From NCBI GenBank assembly GCA_036489885.1, contig DASXEW010000003.1, positions 2,046,001 through 2,110,000 on the forward strand: a stretch of 64,000 nucleotides of DNA, written 5' to 3'. Every line of letters begins with the position of its first letter. Positions within the stretch are counted from its first letter, which is position 1. Positions 1 to 7,783 of the stretch are shown here, in pieces. The DNA is from Candidatus Baltobacteraceae bacterium. GTDB lineage: Bacteria; Vulcanimicrobiota; Vulcanimicrobiia; Vulcanimicrobiales; Vulcanimicrobiaceae. Made by a program: the position numbers and the translations under genes. The notes beneath the pieces are model-generated. The model did no database searches and was not told the DNA's origin. It worked only from the letters and a program-made list of their open reading frames with translations.

Positions 1-1336
1 CGGTCGCGAGATCTTCCATATAACCGTCGAGTAAGCTCGCGCCGAGACCCGTGAGATATCCGTGCCGGTAGCGAATGACGGTGCGCACGCCGGCCCGCGT
101 CCCGGTTTCGCTACGCGTCCCGATCCCTGTGGGCGCCGGTCGTAAATCCGGATGCGTGTTCGCGCTGGGGTCCCAGCGCGCAACCTGATTCGGAAACGGA
201 AATTGCGCAACCGCTATCTCGTTTTGATCGGGATGACCTGTCCAGGCGCCGTCCATGCCGGCCGAGGCTTCGTTCTTCTTGTCTTCGGCAAGCGCTTTGA
301 GCGCGCGTGCGTTGAGCTCCGGGTTCGAACGATCGGGGAAGAGTGCGGTCATGCCGCCGATTGCAAGAAGGTCGTGACGGTGGCAGATCTCGGGGATCAA
401 GCATCGCAAATTTTGGAAGAACGGCACGTCGTGCGGGATCGTGTTGCGGTCCGGCAAGATCCAGTCCGGATCGTTGAAGACAAAGTCGATCAAGCTCGCC
501 ATGTAGTCCCATCGCCCGAGGTTGAGCCCAACGATGTTGTCGCGCAGGTTGTAGGCGAATTCTTCCATCTGGTACGCCATCGGATGCGCCTCGACGAGTG
601 CCATGCACTTGATGTAGTCACGCCGCGCGCCTTTTGCGTCCGCAAGCGCCGCGAAAACGTCGCGCCACCAAGAGGCTTCTTCGGCCGATTCGGATTTCGG
701 AATATATATCGTGAGCGGATGGCGCAGGCGTGCGAAATCGAGCCGATAGACGAGCATCGCCAGGTCGAACAGCGACGCTGACGTCAGCGCATCCGGGATT
801 ACGCCGGCTTGCGAGAGGTGCAATCCGCGAGGCCGGATCGAAACGACGGTCGAGCTCGGCTCGATGCCCACACGGCGACCGCGCTTTGCATCGTCGTAGG
901 AAAGTTCGCCGTAGAGCGCTGCGATGCAATTGTCGATGCCTGCCATCGTCGCGTTCCAAACGTTGGCCATCGAGTCTTCGAGATCGAGCATCACGCCCGG
1001 AGAGCCTGAGTTCATCAACTTCACGGAAAGCTCGGCGTCGTCGGCCGGACCCGTCATTTGATTGCGTTGATCCGCGATCCACGCGGGAAGATCGATGCGC
1101 CAATCGCTCGTCGTTGCTTGAGATGGCGGAAGATATGTGGGTGGCGTTCCGGCACGCGAAGCGTCGTGCGCGATTCGGCGCTTCGCCGCGAGTGCTTGTT
1201 GTCGCGCGGTAAAGCCGTCGTGTAGCGCGCGATAAAACGCTGCGAAGCCCGGCGGCGCGTCTTTTCCGATCGTCCAACCCCTCGGGGCCGCATTCATGGG
1301 CGGGATGTGAACGCCAATTTGCATAATGCGCACCAT
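1..1336 (-). CDS. aceB: malate synthase, class A (C-terminus cut by window edge)
   Basis: Condenses glyoxylate with acetyl-CoA to malate, the second step of the glyoxylate shunt. I translated the minus strand by hand, because the frame runs off the left edge. About 445 codons are visible. The family signature is clear: GLNLGRWDY near 505-530, the DRNTIPHDVPFFQNLR stretch, then CHRHDLLAIGGMTALFPDR and a GMDGAWTGHPDQ block near 230-270. The frame ends in GYMEDLAT at the edge, so roughly the last 80-90 residues, which carry the catalytic Asp, lie outside. Two in-frame ATGs are possible (1336 and 1324), and neither has a clear ribosome binding site. The start is only 10 bp from the divergent tRNA-Arg gene. 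Family assignment is secure; the start is not. Confidence 0.93.
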   Translation of the reverse strand, partial: MVRIMQIGVHIPPMNAAPRGWTIGKDAPPGFAAFYRALHDGFTARQQALAAKRRIAHDASRAGTPPTYLPPSQATTSDWRIDLPAWIADQRNQMTGPADDAELSVKLMNSGSPGVMLDLEDSMANVWNATMAGIDNCIAALYGELSYDDAKRGRRVGIEPSSTVVSIRPRGLHLSQAGVIPDALTSASLFDLAMLVYRLDFARLRHPLTIYIPKSESAEEASWWRDVFAALADAKGARRDYIKCMALVEAHPMAYQMEEFAYNLRDNIVGLNLGRWDYMASLIDFVFNDPDWILPDRNTIPHDVPFFQNLRCLIPEICHRHDLLAIGGMTALFPDRSNPELNARALKALAEDKKNEASAGMDGAWTGHPDQNEIAVAQFPFPNQVARWDPSANTHPDLRPAPTGIGTRSETGTRAGVRTVIRYRHGYLTGLGASLLDGYMEDLAT

Positions 1337-1346
1337 AGCACGGCGG

Positions 1347-1420
1347 GCGGCCGTAGCTCAATTGGATAGAGCGAGGGACTCCTAAGCCCTAGGTTGGCGG
1401 TTCGATTCCGCCCGGCCGCG
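1347..1420 (+). tRNA. tRNA-Arg (anticodon CCT)
   Basis: The cloverleaf folds by eye: 7-bp acceptor GCGGCCG/CGGCCGC, D arm GCTC/GAGC, anticodon loop CTCCTAA giving anticodon CCT (reads AGG), and T arm GGCGG-TTCGATT-CCGCC. The base pair next to the anticodon loop is an A-G mismatch. The discriminator is G, and no CCA is encoded. Confidence 0.93.
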
Positions 1421-1430
1421 CGACTACTCT

Positions 1431-2903
1431 CTAGGGGACGACGCTGACGGCTTGTACGTTCGTGAGCGTCGACGATGTAATCGTCGCTGTCGGCGTCGCC
1501 GCCGACGACATCACCGGGTTGAGAATGAGCACGTCCGGATCGGTCTCGCCCGCAATGTAGAAGTTGTTCGATGCGTCGACGGCAAGCGTTGATTCGCAAA
1601 TGCAGCCAAACTGCAGCGTTCCACCGGAACCGCCGGTCAGCGTCGCGAGTGGGCTTTGGAAGCCATTTCCGTAGCTAAAGACGCTGATCGTCGTATTTGC
1701 CGAGTTTCCAACGTAAATGCGGCCCGTCGAATCGACTGCAAACGCGACGGGATGATCGATCGCCGAAGGCGTGCTGGTGATAACCGCAATGGGTGCGACG
1801 TTGAGCGTCCCGCTCCCCGCAAGCGCGCTCGCCGCGTACACGGTAATGCTCGAATTGCCGGCATTGAGAACGTAGAGGTTTCCGCTGCCGTCGAATCCGG
1901 CCTGATAGGGTGTGCTCAGCTGCGTGCTGTTTCCGGAGACGGATTTGAGCGCGGATGCGGCGCCGTTTGCACCAGGGCTGAAGAAGTCGACGGCGTTGTT
2001 CGAGGAGTCGGTCGCGACCAGATCGCCCGAGGCATCGATGACGAGTCCCCATGGTCCTGTGACGGTCGTTAGCGTCGTCGTAGGCGTGACGGTAGTTTGC
2101 CCGTCGTACGACGCGTACGTGTAAGAGTAGATGTTCGGCGACTGCGCAACGTAGACACGACCGGTGGCATCGACGGCCATCCCGCTCGGATGTGCGAGCA
2201 CACTCGATGTGAACGTCGTCAGCGCGGTAGCTCCGCTACTTGATCCGGCGGCAAATGCTTCGACCTGACTGCCGGCGTTGACGACGTAGATCGTCCCCGC
2301 TGCGGCTTGAGTGCTGCTCGTTTCGTAGAGCTCGAACAAGTAGGTCGTGTTCGCGTTAAGAGTCGTCGGTTGCGCCGGACCGGTGAACGTCAATGTCGAT
2401 CCGCTGACCGACGCCGGTCCGAGCGTCGCAAGTTCGCTCGCCGATGAGGTCGGGCCATCGAAGACTGCGATGTAAAATGTTTGACCACTCGTCGAGACCG
2501 AGCTGGGCAGCGATAGCACGAATGAAGGCAGCGCGGTGAATGTGACGGTGTTGTTCAGAGAAAGCTCAACGGAAAACGAGATATTGGGGGCTGCACCGGA
2601 CTTGATTCTCCGCAACGTCTGTGGTTGCGGACCACCCGCCGGCTGCCCAAGGATCGAGGTCAACGTCGCTTGCGTGTCGGCCGGCGCATTGCTCTGCGAG
2701 AACGTAATCAGACCGCTATACCCGCCGAGCGGGGCGAGTTTGAGAGAGTCCCCGCCCGGGAGCACGGGTCCGGTTACGTTGTTCGTCGCGGTAGTGAGAG
2801 CGCGATACGGCAAACTGGAGCCACCGCCGCAGCTGCACAGAGCAGTGACCGCGAAAACGGCAAACGCAAAAGTAACGAGCAAACGTGTGGGCAGCAGTGC
2901 CAT
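1431..2903 (-). CDS. secreted lipoprotein with NHL/beta-propeller-like repeats
   Basis: 490 residues. The N-terminus is a hydrophobic signal ending in a lipobox-like ALCSC followed by GGGSS, so export and lipid anchoring are likely. The C-terminal two thirds carries recurring blocks of the type GMAVDATGRVYVA, GLVIDASGDLVAT, AGFDGSGNLYVLN, AFAVDSTGRIYVG and LAVDASNNFYIAG. These are typical of NHL/SMP-30-like beta-propeller blades, about five in number. A GGAGAG element sits just upstream of the ATG. The function and any ligand are unknown; propellers of this type often bind proteins or sugars. The gene faces tRNA-Arg tail to tail and may be monocistronic. Confidence 0.75.
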   Translation of the reverse strand: MALLPTRLLVTFAFAVFAVTALCSCGGGSSLPYRALTTATNNVTGPVLPGGDSLKLAPLGGYSGLITFSQSNAPADTQATLTSILGQPAGGPQPQTLRRIKSGAAPNISFSVELSLNNTVTFTALPSFVLSLPSSVSTSGQTFYIAVFDGPTSSASELATLGPASVSGSTLTFTGPAQPTTLNANTTYLFELYETSSTQAAAGTIYVVNAGSQVEAFAAGSSSGATALTTFTSSVLAHPSGMAVDATGRVYVAQSPNIYSYTYASYDGQTTVTPTTTLTTVTGPWGLVIDASGDLVATDSSNNAVDFFSPGANGAASALKSVSGNSTQLSTPYQAGFDGSGNLYVLNAGNSSITVYAASALAGSGTLNVAPIAVITSTPSAIDHPVAFAVDSTGRIYVGNSANTTISVFSYGNGFQSPLATLTGGSGGTLQFGCICESTLAVDASNNFYIAGETDPDVLILNPVMSSAATPTATITSSTLTNVQAVSVVP

Positions 2904-2974
2904 CGCTCTCTCCCATGGCGAAGAACCTGACGCTTAGCGTTTACCCTATATTTAAGAAAACGGTCGCTTGAATA

Positions 2975-4036
2975 TTAGCTAGGCGCCGCTAGACCAAGAC
3001 GCTGCGCGTCCTTGAGCAACTCGTTCCAGGTCTCGGTCGCGATGCTCACGCCGTCGCGTGCGGCGGCGCGTTCTTTGTCCGCTTCGATCTTGCCGGGGAC
3101 CAGAATGCGATCGACGCCGATTGCGTGGGCTGACCCTTCGATGCGATCGAGCAGGGACGCGACCTTGGCTTGAAAGTCGTCCAGCTCAATGAAGCGCTCG
3201 ATTTGCAACGCAAGGAAAAAATGTCCGACCAGGCCGGGAGAGTCCAAGCTTTCCTGATGCGCGAGATCTCCTGACGCTTTTGATCCGACCAGGAGTCCGG
3301 CAAGCAAATCCATCGCAATCGAAAGACCGGTGCCCTTGTACATACCGATCGGGACGAGCAATCCGCGCATTGCTTCCGCGGAATCCGTCGTAGGGCGGCC
3401 CTGCGCGTCCATGGCCCAGCCGCTTGGAATGGCGCGTTTGGCGGCATACGCGAGACGGACCCATCCTTTTGCAACTTGCGAAAGCGCGAAGTCGAGCACG
3501 AAGGGATTGCCGTTCGCGCGCGGCGCGGCAAATGCGATCGGATTGTTACCGAGCATCTGCGTGATGCCTCCCCACGGCGCCATGCACGCGGGTGCATTGG
3601 TGGTGGCGATTCCGATCATGCCACGCTCGGCGGCTTGCAGCACGTACGCGCCGGCAGCACCGAAATGATTCGAATTACGCACCCCTACGGCGCCGATTCC
3701 GAACTGTTCCGCGAGCGCGAGCGCCTTGTCCATCGCAAAGCGGCTCGCGACGTAACCGGAGGCGTGGCGGGCGTCGACGACGGCGGTTGCAGAGGATTCG
3801 CGGATGACTTCCGGCCGGGCTTTTGGGTCGATGCCGCCCGCCGCCATCCGGCGCAAGTAGCTCGGCAGCCGGTAGAGGCCGTGCGAGCTGATCCCGCGCG
3901 CGTCGCAGCGGACCATGATTTCCACGAGGGTGTGGGCATCGGCGCCGTTCATCCCTTGCGCCTCGGCCAGGGCGACACCAAAAGCGAGCAGAGTCTCTTG
4001 GGACCGGCGGACGGTATCGGCGGCGGTCATGCTCAT
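2975..4036 (-). CDS. Ldh2/malate dehydrogenase-like NAD(P)-dependent oxidoreductase
   Basis: 353 residues, the full length of the Ldh_2 (malate/L-lactate dehydrogenase, type 2) family. These enzymes oxidise or reduce 2-hydroxy acids using a non-Rossmann NAD(P)-binding fold. Visible hallmarks are RGISSHGLYRLPSY (substrate-binding His), VRNSNHFGAAGAY, an LGNNPIAFAAPR block, IPSGWAMDAQGRPTTD, and YKGTGLSIAMDLLAGLL near the end. The substrate cannot be told from sequence: malate, lactate, ureidoglycolate and sulfolactate dehydrogenases all share this fold. The gene stands alone between the lipoprotein gene and the rpmG promoter. Confidence 0.88.
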   Translation of the reverse strand: MSMTAADTVRRSQETLLAFGVALAEAQGMNGADAHTLVEIMVRCDARGISSHGLYRLPSYLRRMAAGGIDPKARPEVIRESSATAVVDARHASGYVASRFAMDKALALAEQFGIGAVGVRNSNHFGAAGAYVLQAAERGMIGIATTNAPACMAPWGGITQMLGNNPIAFAAPRANGNPFVLDFALSQVAKGWVRLAYAAKRAIPSGWAMDAQGRPTTDSAEAMRGLLVPIGMYKGTGLSIAMDLLAGLLVGSKASGDLAHQESLDSPGLVGHFFLALQIERFIELDDFQAKVASLLDRIEGSAHAIGVDRILVPGKIEADKERAAARDGVSIATETWNELLKDAQRLGLAAPS

Positions 4037-4089
4037 TGCGGCTGTTCCTTCGACGGGTGGGGTCTGCTTGCTTTGGCCCTAAAATGCGG

Positions 4090-4118
4090 TGGACGGTCTT
4101 TGCAACGCATGGTATTAT
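4090..4118 (+). promoter_or_regulatory. sigma-70-type promoter for rpmG/tRNA-Trp
   Basis: TGGACG (4090-4095) and TATTAT (4113-4118) are separated by 17 bp, an acceptable -35/-10 pair about 60 bp ahead of rpmG. Called by eye only. Confidence 0.5.
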
Positions 4119-4176
4119 GGGGCCCGAACGGACTGCGTGTCCGTTTCTTTCATGTCCGCGCTTGAGGTTTTAGTCG

Positions 4177-4341
4177 GTGGCAAAAAAAGAGAACCGTGTG
4201 ATGGTCACGCTGGCGTGCACGGAGTGCAAGCGGCGCAACTATAACACTTTCAAGAATAAGGTGAAGACCACCGAACGGTTGGAACTCAGCAAGTATTGCC
4301 GCTGGTGCCGGTGTCAGCGCGCGCATCGCGAACAACGATAA
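4177..4341 (+). CDS. rpmG: 50S ribosomal protein L33
   Basis: A 54-residue gene found by reading the intergenic sequence. It starts at GTG 4177, with GAGG about nine bases upstream. It matches L33 throughout, with [15 protein letters not shown] near the N-terminus, a lysine-rich middle and [10 protein letters not shown] near the end. Cys14, Cys17, Cys41 and Cys44 form the zinc-binding pairs, so this is the zinc-containing (C+) form. The order rpmG, tRNA-Trp, secE, nusG is the common bacterial arrangement. Its survival as a C+ form in a genome with a Zur-type regulator is worth noting, because many bacteria keep a zinc-free spare copy. Confidence 0.95.
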   Translation: MAKKENRVMVTLACTECKRRNYNTFKNKVKTTERLELSKYCRWCRCQRAHREQR

Positions 4342-4350
4342 CGCCCCCTT

Positions 4351-4426
4351 AGGGCGGTGGCGCAATTGGTAGCGTAGCGGTCTCCAAAACCGTCGGTTGC
4401 AGGTTCGAGTCCTGTCCGCCCTGCCA
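4351..4426 (+). tRNA. tRNA-Trp (anticodon CCA)
   Basis: Acceptor AGGGCGG/CCGCCCT, anticodon loop CTCCAAA (anticodon CCA) and T loop TTCGAGT. Discriminator G is followed by an encoded CCA (4424-4426). It lies 9 bp after rpmG and is probably cotranscribed with it. Confidence 0.95.
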
Positions 4427-4432
4427 TTAACG

Positions 4433-4464
4433 AAGACTCCAAACTTGGGTTTGGAGTCTTTACT
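4433..4464 (+). terminator. intrinsic terminator after tRNA-Trp
   Basis: A perfect 12-bp stem, AAGACTCCAAAC (4433-4444) with GTTTGGAGTCTT (4449-4460), has a TTGG loop and a following TTTACTTT tract. It separates the rpmG-tRNA-Trp transcript from the convergent ATPase gene and from secE. Confidence 0.85.
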
Positions 4465-4471
4465 TTGTGGC

Positions 4472-4876
4472 CTAGCTGCAGCTACGATCTTGCACGCGCG
4501 GGGAGAGCTCATCGAGACGCCGCTCGAGGCGAATGAGCCGTCCGCGCTTGAGGAACGTAATGCGACCTACCAGCATGCGCATGACCGTAATGCCAAAACC
4601 TCGCACGCTGCGCGGGTCACTCATATTTTGCGGCTCGAAACCCGGGCCGTCGTCCTCGACTTCAATGCGCAAAATACCCTCTTGGACTGCTGCACGAATC
4701 TCGAAGTACGAACCCTCGCGGAAGCCATGCTCGACAGCGTTGGCGATTGCTTCACCGGCGGCTTGTTCGAGGTCGACGAGATCGCTTTCAGCGACACCGA
4801 GGCTGGTGAGATACGCGACGACTGCTCGCCGGGCTTTGGTCGCGTACCGAGGAGTCGACGGAAAAATAACGCGCAA
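4472..4876 (-). CDS. RsbW/SpoIIAB-like ATP-binding protein (anti-sigma type kinase)
   Basis: 134 residues, a single HATPase_c_2 (GHKL) domain. Visible motifs are the N box EAIANAVEHG, the G1 box EDDGPGF and the G2 region RGFGITVMRMLV. There is no transmembrane segment and no histidine-kinase dimerisation domain. Proteins of this type bind a sigma factor or phosphorylate an antagonist STAS protein and are countered by PP2C/SpoIIE phosphatases; such a phosphatase is encoded at 49405-50841. No sigma factor or STAS gene lies next to it, so the partner is unknown. It reads convergently against tRNA-Trp. Confidence 0.85.
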   Translation of the reverse strand: MRVIFPSTPRYATKARRAVVAYLTSLGVAESDLVDLEQAAGEAIANAVEHGFREGSYFEIRAAVQEGILRIEVEDDGPGFEPQNMSDPRSVRGFGITVMRMLVGRITFLKRGRLIRLERRLDELSPRVQDRSCS

Positions 4877-5020
4877 TTTGCGCCGGCGTGTAGCGATCTC
4901 CGGACATCCTCCCAGGGGTTCTTTCCCAGACCAGGCCCTGGGCTAAACCAAGTAAGCCAAGCGGCTCAGCCGTATCCGTAGGGGGGATTTCAGGGTAGTA
5001 TGAGGAACGCGGGGCTCTTG

Positions 5021-5047
5021 AAAACCCCCGTTGTGTGGGTTTTTTAT
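5021..5047 (+). terminator. hairpin plus T-run directly ahead of secE (terminator or attenuator)
   Basis: AAAACCC (5021-5027) pairs with GGGTTTT (5037-5043) and is followed by more T residues. The structure ends 2-6 bases before the secE ATG. It looks like a short intrinsic terminator in the 5' leader, and no separate ribosome binding site is visible between it and the start codon. Confidence 0.45.
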
Positions 5048-5048
5048 T

Positions 5049-5306
5049 ATGGCTGAACGTACGATGAATCGGCCCCCGGGCCGTACGACCGCAAACACGC
5101 CGCGTGCAGAACGCATGGCGCGTAGTCGTGAATATATGCAAGGGCTCATTTCGGAGATGCGCCGGGTCACGTGGCCCACGCGTCAGGAATGGGTGAGCGC
5201 GACGGCGTTGACCGTAACGCTCGTCATCGTCGTCGGATTGTTTACGTCCGGTTGCGATTGGCTTTTCACCCAGCTCTTCGCGCTACTGCACGGAGGGTCG
5301 ACCTAA
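5049..5306 (+). CDS. secE: preprotein translocase subunit SecE
   Basis: 85 residues from ATG 5049. An upstream TTG at 5031 is in frame but lies inside the hairpin. SecE clamps the SecY channel in the inner membrane. The C-terminal half shows the family pattern: the amphipathic LISEMRRVTWPTRQEW stretch, then one transmembrane helix (about residues 50-72, ALTVTLVIVVGLFTSG). The N-terminus is basic and Pro/Arg-rich. It lies 4 bp before nusG, the near-universal neighbour, so the two are cotranscribed. Confidence 0.95.
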   Translation: MAERTMNRPPGRTTANTPRAERMARSREYMQGLISEMRRVTWPTRQEWVSATALTVTLVIVVGLFTSGCDWLFTQLFALLHGGST

Positions 5307-5310
5307 GGTT

Positions 5311-6042
5311 ATGCACGACACCCACGAAGAAACAGAGCTCGCCCCTCCGCAGAACGGCGAAACGACTCCGGAAACGGCGATCGCGGATGCAATTGTCGAG
5401 ACCGTGACGACCGAAGAAATGTCGAATGCGGAAGTCGTCGAGGCTGCGCAAGACGTCGATGAGGCAGAAGAGGAAGCACCTCGTCCGGCTGCGTCCTCGC
5501 AAAAGAGCGAGCGCAAAAAGTGGTACGTGATTCACACGTACTCGGGTTACGAGAACAAGGTCAAGGCCAATCTCGAGCGCCGCATTCACTCGATGAACAT
5601 GCAAGACAAGATCTTTCGCGTGCTCGTCCCGATGGAAGACGAAGTCGAGTTCAAAGACGGCAAGCGCAAGATCACGCCCAAGAAAGTGTTCCCGGGTTAT
5701 GTCTTGGTCGAGATGGACATGGACGATTCGTCCTGGTACGTCGTGCGTAACACCTCGGGCGTGACGGGATTCGTCGGCTCGCCGGGCTCCGGTGAGAAAC
5801 CGGTCCCGCTGCAAGATAAAGAAGTCAAGACGATTCTCAAGCAGATGGGCATCGAGACGCCCAAGCTCAAGATCGACTTCGCAAAGGGCGACCGCGTCAA
5901 GGTCACGTCCGGACCGTTCTTCGATTTCACTGGAATCGTGGACGAGATCCAACCCGAAAAAGAGAAAGTGCGTGCGCTTATCTCGATCTTCGGACGCGAA
6001 ACGCCCGTCGAGCTCGAGTTCTATCAGATCGAAAAGGTCTAA
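5311..6042 (+). CDS. nusG: transcription termination/antitermination protein NusG
   Basis: 243 residues, longer than the usual 175-190 because of an acidic, low-complexity N-terminal extension of about 65 residues. The NGN domain begins at KKWYVIHTYSGYENKVKANL and includes the conserved KKVFPGYVLVEM and VRNTSGVTGFVG. The KOW domain follows (FAKGDRVKVTSGPFFDFTG). NusG binds RNA polymerase across the cleft and couples it to Rho or to the ribosome. The acidic extension is unlike E. coli NusG; similar extensions occur in some other phyla. Codon bias does not change between extension and core, so I keep it as part of the protein. Confidence 0.95.
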   Translation: MHDTHEETELAPPQNGETTPETAIADAIVETVTTEEMSNAEVVEAAQDVDEAEEEAPRPAASSQKSERKKWYVIHTYSGYENKVKANLERRIHSMNMQDKIFRVLVPMEDEVEFKDGKRKITPKKVFPGYVLVEMDMDDSSWYVVRNTSGVTGFVGSPGSGEKPVPLQDKEVKTILKQMGIETPKLKIDFAKGDRVKVTSGPFFDFTGIVDEIQPEKEKVRALISIFGRETPVELEFYQIEKV

Positions 6043-6061
6043 GCCAAGCCTGACCAGGTCA

Positions 6062-7783
6062 GTGCCTCTTTTGGCTGGTCTGCTGATTGCGGCGCTACTG
6101 ACCGTGTCTGCGGCCCCGGCGCAGGGGAGCGCCGACGACGCTTATTCGGCATTCGCGCAGCAGTATTTTGCCCGGAGCTTCGCGCGCGACCCGATTGACG
6201 CGACGTCGACGGGCGTGCATTCCTACGACCGTCTGACGAACGATCTCTCGGCGGCCGCGTTCGCGCGCTATAACGCCGAGGATCATGCAAATCTGCGGAC
6301 GCTGCTGGGCATCGAGCAGCAGAATCTCTCACCTCGGACACGAATGGACGCGAAAGCCCTCGAGCTGCAGATTCGAGACAATCTTTTGCAGAACGAGACG
6401 ATGGCGCTCTGGCGACATCGCCCCGACAACTACGTGGGCGAAGCGAGCTACGGCGTCTTCGCCCTCATCAACCGCGATTTTGCACCGTTGACGACGCGGA
6501 TGCGCGACGTCATCGCACGGGAAAATGCGGTTCCACTCCTCTTCGCACGCGCACGCGCCAACCTTACGACGGTCGACGCGGCCAGCGCACTAATCGGGCG
6601 CGACGATGCGCTCGGGCTCGCATCGTTTTTCGGGAGCGACGTGCCGAAGGCGTTCGCGAGTGTGAAGGATGCGCGTCTCCAGCGTGATTTCCAGGCGTCG
6701 ACCCGGCGTGCAAGTGCGGCAGCCACACATTATGCAGCGTGGCTAGGAACAAAGATCACGCACCCCACGGGCAGCTATGCGATCGGCGCGACCAATTACG
6801 TCGCAATGCTGCGTTACGAAGACGGCATCGATCTCTCGCTTTCCGAGTATCTGTCCCTCGGTGAACGCGCGCTGGAGGTGAATCACGCGCGTATCGTCGC
6901 GGTCGCGCACCTCATCGATCCGCACAAGACCGTTCCGCAAGTGATCGCGGACGTTGCACGCCGGCATCCGTCCGGTGCCCAGCTCCTTGCGGCGTCCGCG
7001 CGTGATCTCGTGCGTCTGCGCCGATTCATCACCAAACACGACATCATCGCGTTGCCGCCCGAGGCGAACGTTGCGGTCCGCGAAACGCCGCCCTTCGCGC
7101 GTTCGACCGTGACAGCACAAGAAGACTCACCGGGCCCACTTGAAACCGTAGCGACGCGCGGCTACTACTTCGTCACGCCCCCCGATCCGCATGACCCGCC
7201 ACGTATTCAAGAGGCATATCTGGAGACGTTCAATGATTTCGAACGCCCGATCGTCGGCGCGCACGAAGTCTACCCCGGGCATTTCACCAACTTCATGCTC
7301 GATCGGCATCTGTCGCTTACGCTCACGGAGAAGCTCGTCTCGAGCAACTCCTTTTCGGAAGGCTGGGCGCACTACTGCGAACAGATGATCGTTGACGAGG
7401 GTTGGGGGAACGGCGATCCGCGCGTGCGCTTGATGCAACTGCGCGAAGCACTGCTCCGCAACGTGCGTTACGTCGCCGGCGTGAAGCTCCACACCCAAGG
7501 GATGACGGTCGCGCAAGCGCAGCGTTTATTCGAAGACGAAGGCTTCCAAGATCCGGCCGATGCGCGCGCCGAAGCCAAGCGCGGAACGCAAGATCCCATT
7601 TATGGGTACTACACGCTCGGAAAGATGGAGATTCTGAAGCTGCGCGGCGACTACAAGAAGAAGATGGGCGAGCAGTTTACACTCGCCGGCTTCCATGCTG
7701 CCCTCTTGCAGTACGGTGATTTCCCGATATCGCTCGTCCGGCCGCTGATACTGGGCGCCAACGACGACGGTAAGCTGCTTTAG
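6062..7783 (+). CDS. DUF885-family secreted zinc metallopeptidase-like protein
   Basis: 573 residues from GTG 6062, chosen because it begins a good signal peptide (PLLAGLLIAALLTVSAAPAQG). Earlier in-frame codons lie inside nusG and are an out-of-frame shadow. The family hallmark HEVYPGH is at about residue 401, with a second conserved block FSEGWAHYCEQM about 35 residues later. Together these give the HExxPGH...E zinc site. DUF885 proteins resemble M32/M1-type peptidases but have no well-established substrate. The gene ends 4 bp inside the convergent aminotransferase gene. Confidence 0.85.
   Translation: MPLLAGLLIAALLTVSAAPAQGSADDAYSAFAQQYFARSFARDPIDATSTGVHSYDRLTNDLSAAAFARYNAEDHANLRTLLGIEQQNLSPRTRMDAKALELQIRDNLLQNETMALWRHRPDNYVGEASYGVFALINRDFAPLTTRMRDVIARENAVPLLFARARANLTTVDAASALIGRDDALGLASFFGSDVPKAFASVKDARLQRDFQASTRRASAAATHYAAWLGTKITHPTGSYAIGATNYVAMLRYEDGIDLSLSEYLSLGERALEVNHARIVAVAHLIDPHKTVPQVIADVARRHPSGAQLLAASARDLVRLRRFITKHDIIALPPEANVAVRETPPFARSTVTAQEDSPGPLETVATRGYYFVTPPDPHDPPRIQEAYLETFNDFERPIVGAHEVYPGHFTNFMLDRHLSLTLTEKLVSSNSFSEGWAHYCEQMIVDEGWGNGDPRVRLMQLREALLRNVRYVAGVKLHTQGMTVAQAQRLFEDEGFQDPADARAEAKRGTQDPIYGYYTLGKMEILKLRGDYKKKMGEQFTLAGFHAALLQYGDFPISLVRPLILGANDDGKLL

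Noticed and set aside
152-781. Plus-strand frame over the malate synthase gene
   Set aside because: The minus strand gives a full-length match to malate synthase; this frame is its antisense shadow.
5792-6061. N-terminal extension of the DUF885 gene into nusG
   Set aside because: The residues are out-of-frame nusG text rich in Ser and Arg; the signal peptide starts at GTG 6062.
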